Below, piece after piece: positions 8,430 through 17,085 of a stretch of 64,000 bases of DNA (position 1 is the first letter of the stretch; each line of letters opens with the position of its first letter). The notes under the pieces are model-generated. The model had not been told where the DNA came from, did no database searches, and saw only the letters and a program-made list of their open reading frames with translations. The translations under genes and the position numbers were made by a program. Source of the stretch: Roseateles aquatilis (GTDB lineage: Bacteria; Pseudomonadota; Gammaproteobacteria; Burkholderiales; Burkholderiaceae_C); the NCBI RefSeq assembly GCF_002205645.1, contig NZ_NIOF01000016.1, positions 1 to 64,000 on the forward strand. Direction: 5' to 3'.

Positions 8430-9185
8430 ATGAGCGCACACGGACTTCTGGATCAACTGTTGAGGTCCGGCCGGGACCTGCTGGAGGGCCGCGCCGGCTC
8501 GACGGGCAAAGGGGGCCTGGGCGGCTTGGGCGGCACGCTCGGCGGGCTGGGCAATCTCGGCGGCCTCGGGAAGATCGGAGCCGGCGCGGGCGCGGCGGGC
8601 GTCCTGGGCGCCCTGCTGGGCAGCAAGCGCGGCCGGAGCTACGGGGGCAAGGCGCTGAAGTACGGCAGCATCGCCGCGCTGGGCCTGATGGCCTACAAGG
8701 CTTACACCGCCTGGCAGGCACAGCAGCAGGCGCAAGGCCGACAGCCTGCGCCCGGATCGACGACGCCATCGTCGGCGCCGGCCGCCTTGACCGCGGAACC
8801 GCGCACCCTCGACCGCGTCCCGCAGGCCGAGGCCGAGCAGCACAGCCGTGCCGTGCTGCTGGCGATGATCGCGGCGGCCAAGGCCGACGGCCACCTGGAC
8901 GATCGCGAGCGGGAGTTGATCGAGCAGGAACTGGGCCGCCTGGAAGGCGATGCCACCCTGCATCGCTGGCATGAGGAAGAGTTGCGCCGACCGCTCGATC
9001 CGGCCGCCGTCGCGAAGGCCGCCGCGACCCCGGAAATCGCGGCCGAGATGTACCTCGCCAGCCTGCTGATGGTCGACGAGACCAGCTTCATGGAGCGCGC
9101 CTACCTCGACGAACTGGCCCGGCAGTTGCGACTGCCCGAAGGGCTGAAGGCGCAACTGGAGGCTCAGGCGCTGGCGGCGGGCTGA
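8430..9185 (+). CDS. DUF533/TerB-like inner-membrane-associated protein
   Basis: The 251-aa protein starts with MSAHGLLDQLLRSG, then a Gly/Leu-rich low-complexity stretch (about residues 27-65), a hydrophobic segment around residues 45-95 and an Ala/Gln-rich linker. It ends in a helical C-terminal domain with AMIAAAKADGHLDDRERELIEQEL, the TerB-like EF-hand-resembling helix pair typical of DUF533 (YebE-like). The function is unknown; TerB-like domains occur with tellurite and metal stress genes. An AAGGGG ribosome site precedes the ATG. A strong terminator follows. Confidence 0.78.
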   Translation: MSAHGLLDQLLRSGRDLLEGRAGSTGKGGLGGLGGTLGGLGNLGGLGKIGAGAGAAGVLGALLGSKRGRSYGGKALKYGSIAALGLMAYKAYTAWQAQQQAQGRQPAPGSTTPSSAPAALTAEPRTLDRVPQAEAEQHSRAVLLAMIAAAKADGHLDDRERELIEQELGRLEGDATLHRWHEEELRRPLDPAAVAKAAATPEIAAEMYLASLLMVDETSFMERAYLDELARQLRLPEGLKAQLEAQALAAG

Positions 9186-9218
9186 ACGGGTTCTGCGCTC
9201 CTGGCCCGACCGGGCCGC

Positions 9219-9255
9219 AAGCGCCGACGGGGCTCGCCCGGTCGGCGCTTTTCAT
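9219..9255 (+). terminator. Rho-independent terminator after the DUF533 gene
   Basis: A 10-bp perfect stem, AAGCGCCGAC (9219-9228) and GTCGGCGCTT (9241-9250), with a 12-base loop is followed by TTCATTT. It lies 34 bases after the stop codon. Confidence 0.8.
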
Positions 9256-9404
9256 TTGGACATCCCCTGGAGGCGCCACGGCTCATCCGCCATTGACGCA
9301 CCTCACACCGTCGCGCCGCTGCTTCGTCGCCCGGCGCTGGAGAGGCCCCGGGTCGATGACGACACTCCATCCATCGACACAGCCCACCCCTTCAGGAGAT
9401 CGAC

Positions 9405-9659
9405 ATGAACACCACCAGCCGCCTTGCCCTCGCTTCCGCCACCCACACCACCGCCAAGGCTGTCGTCTTCGGCGTGCTGGCCTCGATGGCCCTGGTGATC
9501 GGCATCGCCCACGCTCAAGGCCAGCGCGAGCTGCGCGCCTCGATCGTCACGCTGGACCCGGTGGTCATCTCCGTCAAGCGCGAGCAACTGCCCACCGTCT
9601 ACATCACCGGCCGCCGTGACGCCTCCGTCGACGGCAGCCAAGTCGCCTCGATCCAGTGA
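9405..9659 (+). CDS. Small exported hypothetical protein
   Basis: The 84-aa product has a long N-terminal signal with the hydrophobic core AVVFGVLASMALVIGIAHA, then a short mature part (about 45 residues) containing ASIVTLDPVVISVKREQLP and a C-terminal YITGRRDAS. An AGGAG ribosome site lies eight bases before the ATG, and a strong terminator follows, so it is a single-gene transcript. No family was recognised; the mature peptide is probably periplasmic. Confidence 0.65.
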   Translation: MNTTSRLALASATHTTAKAVVFGVLASMALVIGIAHAQGQRELRASIVTLDPVVISVKREQLPTVYITGRRDASVDGSQVASIQ

Positions 9660-9723
9660 GCCCCCACGGTTGCGCTGTATCGACGGAGCGATCCGCGTAC
9701 TGACGACCCTCGGTTCGCTCCCA

Positions 9724-9760
9724 AGCAAAACGCCCGGCTCAGGCCGGGCGTTTTGCTTTT
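9724..9760. terminator. Bidirectional rho-independent terminator
   Basis: A 14-bp perfect stem, AGCAAAACGCCCGG (9724-9737) and CCGGGCGTTTTGCT (9744-9757), with a 6-base loop has T-runs on both sides when read from either strand. It can serve both the small exported protein gene and the convergent RIO-kinase gene. Confidence 0.88.
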
Positions 9761-9792
9761 GACTCGCCATCACGGCGGCGTCAGGCGGCGCT

Positions 9793-10632
9793 TCACTGCA
9801 TCCGCAGTTGCCTCGCTGATTCCTCATCCCGCGCGTTGTCGATCTCCCGAATCACTTCGCCCAGATCGACCGGCCCGGTCGGTTTCTTGAAGTGGCCGGT
9901 CAGCGGCGTGTCCGTCTGGAGCGCCCCTCGCTCGTACAACGCCCAGATCTCGGGCCCGTAGTCGGTGCTGAGCAGATCCGGCGCGAAACCGCCGAAGAAG
10001 TCGCGCAGGTTGGCCACGTCGCGCAGCAGCATGCGCTTGGCGTGGTTGTTGCCCGCCGCGTCGACGGCCTGCGGCAGGTCGATGATCACCGGACCATCGC
10101 CGGCCAGCAGGATGTTGAACTCGGACAGATCGCCATGGACCACGCCGGCGCAAAGCATGCGAACCACCTCGACCAGCAGGGTCTGGTGATGCGTGCGCGC
10201 CTCCTCGGCCGTGAACATCACGTCGTTGAGGCGAGGCGCCGCGTCACCGTTCTCGTCGGCCACCAGCTCCATCAACAGCACCCCGTCCATGAAGTTGAAC
10301 GGCGTGGGCACACGCACGCCGGCCGCGGCCAGGCGATACAACGCATCGACCTCGGCGCTCTGCCAGGCGGCCTCCTGCGCCTGCCGGCCGAACTTCGTGC
10401 CCTTGGCCATGGCCCGTGCCTGCCGGCTGTTCTTGGTCTTGCGGTTCTCGGTGTAGTCCACCGCCTGCCTGAAGCTGCGCTGCGTGGCCTCCTTGTAGAC
10501 CTTGGCGCAGCGTGTCTCGTCGCCGCACCGCACGACGTAGACCAGCGCTTCCTTGCCGCTCATCAGCTGACGCACCACCGTGTCGATCAGGCCTTCCTCG
10601 AGCAGGGGCTGGAGTCGCGGGGGCGTCTTCAT
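9793..10632 (-). CDS. RIO-type serine/threonine kinase
   Basis: The 279-aa protein has the RIO kinase features: LMSGKEALVYVVRCGDETRC with the ATP-binding lysine in CAKVYKEAT (about K44), the catalytic loop HGDLSEFN, and the metal-binding aspartate in VIIDLPQAVDAAG. RIO kinases are atypical kinases best known from archaeal and eukaryotic ribosome assembly; bacterial members are less studied. The start at 10632 gives MKTPPRLQPLLEEG; the frame upstream to 10755 overlaps the preceding gene and looks non-coding. It lies 43 bases after the gene ending at 10676 on the same strand, so the two are probably co-transcribed. Confidence 0.85.
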   Translation of the reverse strand: MKTPPRLQPLLEEGLIDTVVRQLMSGKEALVYVVRCGDETRCAKVYKEATQRSFRQAVDYTENRKTKNSRQARAMAKGTKFGRQAQEAAWQSAEVDALYRLAAAGVRVPTPFNFMDGVLLMELVADENGDAAPRLNDVMFTAEEARTHHQTLLVEVVRMLCAGVVHGDLSEFNILLAGDGPVIIDLPQAVDAAGNNHAKRMLLRDVANLRDFFGGFAPDLLSTDYGPEIWALYERGALQTDTPLTGHFKKPTGPVDLGEVIREIDNARDEESARQLRMQ

Positions 10633-10675
10633 CGGAACCTGGGGCGGTGGCGCGCGAACGCGGGCTCGCCGGACC

Positions 10676-11167
10676 TCATGACCGCGGCCTCTGGAACTCG
10701 TTCTCGACCCACGCGGCGGCGCTCGCCTCGTTGAGCCGGAAACCGGCCGCGACACGCACCTGCGCGATCTGCTCGCCCGCCTCGTCCCGGGCGGTCAGCA
10801 ACGCATACGGGTTGTCGTCGTCGGGCACGATGTCCAGCAGGACCTGGAGGCGCCCAGCGGGCGTGTCCAATTTGAGGCTCTTGTGCAGCTGCGCATGCAA
10901 CTGCTGCTCGTGACGGCGCAGCACCTCGGAGGCCGTCTTCACCAGCGTGTGGAAGGCCGGGGCGTCCAGCGGCTTGGGGTTCTTCTTGTCCCGCCCCATC
11001 GTCCAGGGGCCCACCAGCGCGGGTTCGGTCTCGCCGGCCAGGGTCATGGCCACGGCCCAGCCGTCGTCGTCCTCGTTCTTGATCACCCGCGCCGTCCAGC
11101 GCTCGTCACGCCACAGCCGCGGCTCCTGAATGATGGTCGGTTCTTCTTCGGAAAAATTCGTGCTCAT
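10676..11167 (-). CDS. Conserved hypothetical protein upstream of the RIO kinase
   Basis: The 163-aa soluble, acidic protein starts MSTNFSEEEPTIIQEPRLW and contains DDGWAVAMTLAGETEPALVGPWTMGRD-like strand-rich sequence in the first half and a helical middle (LRRHEQQLHAQLHKSL). No catalytic motif or named family was recognised. The short spacing to the RIO-type kinase and the shared strand suggest an operon and perhaps a functional link with the kinase, but that is inference. Confidence 0.65.
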   Translation of the reverse strand: MSTNFSEEEPTIIQEPRLWRDERWTARVIKNEDDDGWAVAMTLAGETEPALVGPWTMGRDKKNPKPLDAPAFHTLVKTASEVLRRHEQQLHAQLHKSLKLDTPAGRLQVLLDIVPDDDNPYALLTARDEAGEQIAQVRVAAGFRLNEASAAAWVENEFQRPRS

Positions 11168-11297
11168 CGGAAGAAGGTATCACGTCGGCGAGCCAGGGGG
11201 ACCATGCTGCCCATGCCGCGCTGTCACTCCCAGGTCTTGCGCCATGAACAGACTGTTGCATTCCCGGGCACAGGCTCTCTTCGCACGATCTCCTCCC

Positions 11298-13376
11298 ATG
11301 ACCGATCCCACTCCCCAGTCCGTCGACCAGGACGCCAACGACCGTCCGTCCCCTCTTCTCGCGGACCGCCGCGCGGTGCTTCGCGGCGCCGCCGGACTCT
11401 CCGCGCTGGCCGCCGGCGCCGGCCTGATGGATGGCGCGCAGGCCGCGCCCGGACCGGTCACCAGCTTCGCCATCGCGGTGCTGCCGGACACGCAGTTCTA
11501 TTCACGCTACGCGACCACCGACGAAGGCCAGCAGTTCCAGAATCGCTACGGCTCCACGCCCTACGCCGCGCAGACGGGCTGGATCGCGACCAACGCCAGC
11601 ACCTACAACATCCCCTTCGTCATCCACCTGGGCGACGTGGTCGACCAGCAGGGCAAGCCGAATCAATGGCGTGTCGCCGATGCCGCGATGCAGCTGCTGG
11701 AGAACGCCGGGGTGCCCTACTCCATCCTGGCGGGCAACCATGACGTGATCACCGATTACGACTATCACGTCCCCGCCGACCAGAACGCCGGCACCGACGC
11801 GCAGCGCAATCTCGCGGCGGAGCCCTACCTGCAGTGGTTCCCCGCCAGCCGCGCCGCACGCCAACGCACCTTCCGCGAGCGCGACAGCTCCGCCTTCCAC
11901 GAGTACCACGTCTTCAGCGCGCACGGTGTGCAGTTCATGGTGCTGTCGCTGTCGTGGCGCATCTCGAATGCCGGCATCGCCTGGGCGCGCGACGTGTTGC
12001 GCCGCAACCCGACGCTGCCGGTGATCGTGGCCAATCATCAGTTGCTCAACATCGCGACCGACGGCAGCAGCCCGCTCGAGACCGACTACGGCCGCATGCT
12101 GTGGGACCAGCTGATCGTGGACAACGATCAGATCTTCATGACGCTCAACGGCCACCACCACGGCGCCGCCTACCTGCGCAAGTTCAACAACTTCGGCAAC
12201 GAAGTCCACCAGATGGTGGTCGACTATCAGATGGACTACCAGGGCGGCAACGCGATGATGCGGCTGTGCGAGGTGGACCTGGGCAACAACAGGATCGACG
12301 TGATGTCGTTCTCGCCGTGGGTCATCGCCAAGCCGGCGGCCACGCTGACGCAGTTCGACTTCGCCGAGCTGACGGCCCCGAACCAGCGCTTCACCATCAA
12401 CATCAACTTCAAGAAGCGCTTCGCCGGCTTCATGCGCTGGAAACCGACGCTGTCGACCACCGGCACGGCCATCCTGCCGCGCGTGCGCGCGAACCTGCTG
12501 GCCGGCTACCAGGAGCCGACACCCGTGGTCATGCGTCCGCCGGTCGACGCCGCCGACTTCCCGCTGATCGCCGGCGACGACAACTACGCCCACTGGCGGG
12601 CGCCGGCCGGCATCGCCGACGGCCAGATCGTGCAGGTCGGCGAGGCGATGCCCAACATCACCACCAGCGGCCAGCACGTCGGGCAGCACATGTTCCGCGT
12701 CGCGCCCAGCGGCGCGGCTCAGCTCGGGGACGTCGTCTGGTCCACCGACAAGCACCGCCTGTCGTCCGCGCCGGGCAGCGTGCGCTTCCTCAACACCGAC
12801 AAGACGGTCGGCCGATTGAACGCCTTCCTCACGGCGATGGGCGCCTCGGTCAACAACCGCAGCTTCTGGAACGGCTACACCATCGAGACCTTCGTCAAGA
12901 TCCCGGACAACTGGGATGCCACCAAGCACCGCTGGGGCAACCTGCTGGGACGGGTCGGTCGTCGCGGCAACGTGCCGGGCGGCTACCGCGGCGGGGATCC
13001 GGAAGCCTCCAGCGTCCTCTTCGCGGTGTCCAACCTGCGCGAGATCCAATGGGAGGTCGTGCCGGCGTCCAACGCCCAGTACGCGCAGACCGCCTGGTCG
13101 GGCGAGATCATCCGCGGCACCTGGTACCACATCGCCATCGTCAACGACCCGTCCACGCGCACGACCACGCTGTACATCGACGGCGCCCCGGTGCTGCGCA
13201 ACGTGGCCAACGCGGCCACCGGCGCGCGCTCGATGAGCGTCAACAACCCCTGGATCATCGGCGCGGGCTGGTGGGATACGGTCCTGGACGACGGCTTCTA
13301 CGGCTGGCTCGGCGAGCTGCGCCTCGTCGGCCGCCCGCTGCCGTCGACCCAGTGGCTGACCGCGCGTCGCGCCTGA
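11298..13376 (+). CDS. Tat-exported metallophosphoesterase with a LamG-like C-terminal domain
   Basis: The 692-aa precursor has a Tat-like signal (DRRAVLRGAAGLSALAAGAG). A calcineurin-type phosphoesterase domain follows with the metal-binding series VLPDTQFY, HLGDVVD, GNHDV, ANHQLL and NGHHHG (about residues 55-300). A linker leads to a C-terminal concanavalin/LamG-like domain with IIRGTWYHIAIVNDPSTR and LYIDGAPVLRN. The catalytic domain should hydrolyse phosphomonoesters or diesters with a two-metal centre outside the cytoplasm; the substrate is unknown, and the LamG-like part probably binds a surface ligand or sugar. The ATG at 11298 was preferred because it sits just before the signal; 11244 is an alternative. 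Confidence 0.82.
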   Translation: MTDPTPQSVDQDANDRPSPLLADRRAVLRGAAGLSALAAGAGLMDGAQAAPGPVTSFAIAVLPDTQFYSRYATTDEGQQFQNRYGSTPYAAQTGWIATNASTYNIPFVIHLGDVVDQQGKPNQWRVADAAMQLLENAGVPYSILAGNHDVITDYDYHVPADQNAGTDAQRNLAAEPYLQWFPASRAARQRTFRERDSSAFHEYHVFSAHGVQFMVLSLSWRISNAGIAWARDVLRRNPTLPVIVANHQLLNIATDGSSPLETDYGRMLWDQLIVDNDQIFMTLNGHHHGAAYLRKFNNFGNEVHQMVVDYQMDYQGGNAMMRLCEVDLGNNRIDVMSFSPWVIAKPAATLTQFDFAELTAPNQRFTININFKKRFAGFMRWKPTLSTTGTAILPRVRANLLAGYQEPTPVVMRPPVDAADFPLIAGDDNYAHWRAPAGIADGQIVQVGEAMPNITTSGQHVGQHMFRVAPSGAAQLGDVVWSTDKHRLSSAPGSVRFLNTDKTVGRLNAFLTAMGASVNNRSFWNGYTIETFVKIPDNWDATKHRWGNLLGRVGRRGNVPGGYRGGDPEASSVLFAVSNLREIQWEVVPASNAQYAQTAWSGEIIRGTWYHIAIVNDPSTRTTTLYIDGAPVLRNVANAATGARSMSVNNPWIIGAGWWDTVLDDGFYGWLGELRLVGRPLPSTQWLTARRA

Positions 13377-13411
13377 ACCAGCCGACGACACCTCCGACTT
13401 TCTGAATCACG

Positions 13412-13439
13412 GGCAGGCGCCCCGGCGTGGACGCCTGCC
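13412..13439 (+). terminator. Hairpin between phosphoesterase and PEP-CTERM genes
   Basis: GGCAGGCG (13412-13419) pairs with CGCCTGCC (13432-13439) around a 12-base loop. There is only a weak T-content afterwards, so termination is plausible but not certain. Confidence 0.45.
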
Positions 13440-13466
13440 TCCTCGACTTCCTCCTGGAGCCACTTC

Positions 13467-14285
13467 ATGTCCCTTCACCTCCTCATCGCCGCCGCCGTCG
13501 CGGCCTGCCTGATCGGCGCCTCCGCGCAAGCCGCGCCGGTCCAGGCCACCGGCGGCATCTTCGACGGCAACGGTTATGGCACCCGCTATGTCGGCCCCGG
13601 CGGCACGGTCCCGCTGACCAACCAGGCGCTCGGACAAGTCGTCGACGGCGGCAACGGCGCCTTCGATGCCTTCGGTTTCTACAACGCCGGCACGTCGGGC
13701 CTGTCGCAGATGCGGCAGGTGGACCTGCTGAGCGGCAACGTCTACCGCTTCTTCGACACCTTCACCAACAACGGCGTCCAGTCGATCAGCACGCGGCTGA
13801 ACTTCTTCGGCAACCTCGGCTCCGATGGCGACGAACTCATCAGCGACGACCGGAGCGGCCTGATCGTCAGCTGCGAGGACGACGGCACGGGGGTCTGCGG
13901 CTACGACCCGGTGCTGGCGCTGGTGTCGGGCAACAACGGCCTGGGCCAGGCGTCGATCACGCCGGACCGGTACAACGTCGGCTTCCTCGTCAACATCGCC
14001 CCGGGCCAGAGCCTGAGCCTGCTGAACTTCGCGTTCCTGTCCAGCGACGAGTCGGGGCCGACGGCGCAGGACGTCGCGCTGGCGCAGTCCACCGGCCTGG
14101 CGCTGCTGCAGGCGCCGCGTGTCGAGGGGCTGAGCAGCGCCCAGCTCGCGACCGTGGCCAACTTCAACATGACGGTGCCGGAGCCGTCGAGCTGGGCCCT
14201 GCTGTTGACGGGCATCGTGGTGCTGGGGTGGCAGAAGCGCCGTCGCGGCGCCGGCATTCGCCCGCGCGGTCTGGCGCTGGCTTGA
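13467..14285 (+). CDS. PEP-CTERM sorting-domain exported protein
   Basis: The 272-aa protein has an N-terminal signal (MSLHLLIAAAVAACLIGASA), a strand-rich body with a Cys pair around CEDDGTGVCGYD, and a C-terminal VPEPSSWALLLTGIVVLGW followed by RRRG. This matches the PEP-CTERM signal: PEP motif, hydrophobic helix, basic tail. Such proteins are processed by exosortase and usually associated with extracellular polysaccharide in Gram-negatives. The exosortase locus is not in the window. A GGAG ribosome site precedes the ATG. The body family is not recognised. Confidence 0.85.
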   Translation: MSLHLLIAAAVAACLIGASAQAAPVQATGGIFDGNGYGTRYVGPGGTVPLTNQALGQVVDGGNGAFDAFGFYNAGTSGLSQMRQVDLLSGNVYRFFDTFTNNGVQSISTRLNFFGNLGSDGDELISDDRSGLIVSCEDDGTGVCGYDPVLALVSGNNGLGQASITPDRYNVGFLVNIAPGQSLSLLNFAFLSSDESGPTAQDVALAQSTGLALLQAPRVEGLSSAQLATVANFNMTVPEPSSWALLLTGIVVLGWQKRRRGAGIRPRGLALA

Positions 14286-14291
14286 CCCTCG

Positions 14292-14317
14292 ACCGCGCCG
14301 CGCCCTCGGGGCGCGGT
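14292..14317. terminator. Hairpin between convergent PEP-CTERM and pirin genes
   Basis: ACCGCGCC (14292-14299) pairs with GGCGCGGT (14310-14317). It has no T-tract but sits in the 51-base gap between two convergent genes, where a terminator is expected. Confidence 0.4.
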
Positions 14318-14336
14318 GGGTCGTCGCCGCGGCGCC

Positions 14337-15410
14337 CTATGTCTGCGACGGATGCCGCTCCGTCCGTCCATCCGCATGACGGGCGAAGCGGCCCTCCTCG
14401 TCGCCGTGCACGGGCGCGGTATCCGGCCAGGGCCAGCCGCCGAACTCGGTGCGGCGGTAATCGTCGAATGCCTGCCGCAGCTCCTGCTCGGTGTTCATGA
14501 CGAAGGGGCCGTACTGCGCCACCGGCTCGCCGATGGGTCGGCCCTGCAGCATCAGCAGCTCGCCGGGCTCGTCGCCATTGGTCAGGGTGACGGTGGCGCC
14601 GGCTCGCACCTCGATGGCCGAGCCGACGGGCACGGATTGCCCGTCGATCGTGATCCGCGAGCCCGCGAAGAAGTACAGCTTGCGGCGCGTGCCCTCCCCC
14701 GTCGCCGCCGGCAGCACCCATTGCGCGCCGGGCTCCATGCGCAACGTCCACATGGCCAGATCCGAATGCAGGCGCGACGCCCACGAATCCGGCGGCGGCG
14801 CCAGCGGCTTGATCACGCCGCCACCGCCGTTGCCCGCGGCGGGAAGATCGCCCGCGACGATCACCACCTCGGTGGCGCGTCCCGTTTCATCGACGAAGGT
14901 GCGCCGCGGGATGTCCTGCGACCAGAACATCGTGAAATGCGGATCGACCATCTTGCTGTCCGCGGGCAGGTTGAGCCAGATCTGGAACAGCTCCAGCGCA
15001 TTCGGCCGATCGGTCTGCAGCAGGGGGAACATCTCCGCGTGGACGATGCCCTTGCCGGCCGTCAGCCACTGCACGTCGCCGCCCCCGAAACGCGCGCCGG
15101 CGCCGAGCGAGTCGGAATGGTCGATGCGCCCCTTGCGCACGATCGTCACCGTCTCGAAACCGCGGTGAGGATGGGCGGGGAAGCCCGGTACCTGCTGGCC
15201 GTGATACATGCTCCAGCCGTCCTTGCGCGAGAAGTCGGAGCCCATCTGCCGGCCCGACAGCAGTGAGGCATCCGGCCCGTAGCGGCCGTTGCCGGGAGGG
15301 TAGGCGTCGTCGTGATGGACGCAGAACAGGAACGGATCCAGCGTCTCCCAGGGCATGCCCAGCGGCTGGATGGCGACGATGGTGGAGTCGGTCGGGGCGT
15401 TGGCGGTCAT
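14337..15410 (-). CDS. Pirin family protein
   Basis: The 357-aa cupin-fold protein has the pirin N-terminal block FPAHPHRGFETVTIVRKG followed by DVQWLTAGKGIVHAEM, whose His and Glu residues bind the iron in characterised pirins, and a second C-terminal cupin-like domain. Pirins act as quercetin dioxygenases or as regulators; the particular role here is unknown. It is longer than the usual 230-300 residues because of extra N-terminal sequence before the cupin and an extended C-terminal region. It is a single gene with no co-directional neighbour within 90 bases. Confidence 0.88.
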   Translation of the reverse strand: MTANAPTDSTIVAIQPLGMPWETLDPFLFCVHHDDAYPPGNGRYGPDASLLSGRQMGSDFSRKDGWSMYHGQQVPGFPAHPHRGFETVTIVRKGRIDHSDSLGAGARFGGGDVQWLTAGKGIVHAEMFPLLQTDRPNALELFQIWLNLPADSKMVDPHFTMFWSQDIPRRTFVDETGRATEVVIVAGDLPAAGNGGGGVIKPLAPPPDSWASRLHSDLAMWTLRMEPGAQWVLPAATGEGTRRKLYFFAGSRITIDGQSVPVGSAIEVRAGATVTLTNGDEPGELLMLQGRPIGEPVAQYGPFVMNTEQELRQAFDDYRRTEFGGWPWPDTAPVHGDEEGRFARHADGRTERHPSQT

Positions 15411-15503
15411 GGTTGATTTCCCAAGTTCCCCGCCACCCTAACCCGATCTGGCAGCCCTTGTGGGGGACCGGCCTTTTTTTGCCGGCCTGTCGCGCAGCGA
15501 CGC

Positions 15504-16367
15504 CTACTCTCGCATCTCAGGCTGCCGGCGCACGGCCGGTCCGGACGCGGTGACCGGGCCGAGATGGACACGCGTGTCGATCCGCGCATCGGGAAGGTCC
15601 CATGGCCCGCCGCTCAAGGGCGTCGGCCCGCAGCCCTTGGCCCGCAGACAGGCCCAGGTCTCGCCCGCGCCGCCGCCCAGCCCGATGACATGGACCGGCC
15701 CGCGCGACGCCAGCACGTCCCCCATGGAGGGCGCGCCGATCATGTCCCGGTGCGTCTTCGATCCGACCACGGTGTGGAAGGTGCCAGCGAACACCACGGC
15801 GACATGCGTGGGATGACGTTGCAGCGCGGCGGTGACGCTGTCCGCCATGTCCAGGTCTTCCTGTGCCTGCAAGGCGTTGTCGTCCAACCTGGGCACCGAA
15901 GCCGAGCTGTCAGGCACTTCGAACCGTGGCGGCTTGCGCATCATCACCAGCTCAACCGGCTGACCGGTCTGGCGCCATTGCCGCAACTGATCCAGCAATC
16001 TGAACACGGCCTGACTGCTACGACCGTCCTGCATCGCCATGTTCCAGCCGCGCTGCCCGAGCAGCGCGCGGACATCGGCGGCGGTACCGGCGGAGGCGAG
16101 GAAACGCTCCGTCGATACCTGCTCGGCATCGGCGCGTTCCAGGGCCACGATCACGGGGCGATGCTGAGCCAACAGGCCGCAGACCAGGCGCGCGACGAAC
16201 GCGGGCGCCTGCTCGTTGCCATGGGTCTCGCCGACGAGGATGGTCCGCTCGGTGATGCGCTCCAGCTTGAGTTGCGCGTCGACTTCGCAGGCCGGGCTGG
16301 CCGCGTGGACCCGCGCCGTCAGGAGGCCAAGCGCCGCGGCGCAGAGCGTCTTCAACAGGGGGCTCAT
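15504..16367 (-). CDS. ChaN/EreA-like exported protein
   Basis: The 287-aa precursor begins with a signal peptide ending near TARVHA and then shows LVGETHGNEQAPAFVARLV and VALERADAEQ, the GExHG and glutamate motifs of the ChaN/EreA-like/TraB fold. ChaN is a haem-binding lipoprotein in Campylobacter; EreA-like members are hydrolases. This protein has no lipobox. A late VVFAGTFHTVVGSKTH segment carries another conserved His. The activity and substrate are unknown; a periplasmic location is expected. Confidence 0.68.
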   Translation of the reverse strand: MSPLLKTLCAAALGLLTARVHAASPACEVDAQLKLERITERTILVGETHGNEQAPAFVARLVCGLLAQHRPVIVALERADAEQVSTERFLASAGTAADVRALLGQRGWNMAMQDGRSSQAVFRLLDQLRQWRQTGQPVELVMMRKPPRFEVPDSSASVPRLDDNALQAQEDLDMADSVTAALQRHPTHVAVVFAGTFHTVVGSKTHRDMIGAPSMGDVLASRGPVHVIGLGGGAGETWACLRAKGCGPTPLSGGPWDLPDARIDTRVHLGPVTASGPAVRRQPEMRE

Positions 16368-16408
16368 CCCAGAGCCCCAGTCATTGGGCTTTGATCGGGC
16401 ATCACCCC

Positions 16409-16825
16409 TCAGCCCGAATGCGCCAGCGACAAGCCGCCCTTGCCATCGGGCAGCCAGACTTCCGCGTTGTCGGAACTGGCGTCGAGGAACCCGACGCCAT
16501 GTTTGGCCGCGAGTCTGAATGTGGCCTCATGGGCTTGCTCGGCCAGGGACCATGCGAACGCGGCGTAGATGACGACCTTTCCAACGCTGTAATCGGTGAC
16601 GGATGTGTCGTCCTCCGGAATATCTTCAGAGGCGTGGGGGCCGTTCATCGCCGGATAGGACTGGATCATGTCAAGGAACCACGCGCGAAGCGGTGACGTG
16701 GAAACTTCGGGGTCGTCGTATGAATGATCCTCGCCCCACTCGGCTTGTTCTTGGTACCACGCCAGGAATGCGTCCCGATCCTTCGGGGCTGGGTCCGGGT
16801 CAAAGACCATCAGGTCGTCGCTCAT
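16409..16825 (-). CDS. Hypothetical acidic protein, possibly immunity-like
   Basis: The 138-aa soluble protein begins MSDDLMVFDPDPAPKDRDAF and contains WGEDHSYDDPEVS, PLRAWFLDMIQSYPAMNGP, DYSVGKVVIYAAFAWS and HGVGFLDAS. It is acidic and Trp-rich and resembles small orphan proteins often found as immunity partners or beside type VI secretion genes in Proteobacteria. No toxin gene is adjacent. The impression of an immunity function is inference only. It sits 41 bases upstream of the ChaN-like gene on the same strand. Confidence 0.6.
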   Translation of the reverse strand: MSDDLMVFDPDPAPKDRDAFLAWYQEQAEWGEDHSYDDPEVSTSPLRAWFLDMIQSYPAMNGPHASEDIPEDDTSVTDYSVGKVVIYAAFAWSLAEQAHEATFRLAAKHGVGFLDASSDNAEVWLPDGKGGLSLAHSG

Positions 16826-17085
16826 TGCGCTGATCTCTCCATGGCGGGGTGTCGATGTGTGCGGGAGTGTCGCACCCCGCGTCTCGAAATCTCGACACGC
16901 CCACTTCGACGGTCCGGAAGAGCGAGCCGGAGAGAATCCGTCCTCGCTTCTCGTCGATGGGGTCGCGGTTCATGGCGGCGGACACGTCCGGTCGTCGAGG
17001 ATGACAAGGCCGCCCACGAAGAGCGCGCGCGTCGATGCAAGTGATAGCCGAGCCGCACGGCTCGCACGATCAAGCGTCGGCCACC

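Noticed and set aside
11502-13391. An open minus-strand frame of 629 codons over the phosphoesterase
   Set aside because: The plus-strand product has the full set of metallophosphoesterase motifs; the antisense product is Val/Arg/His-rich noise.
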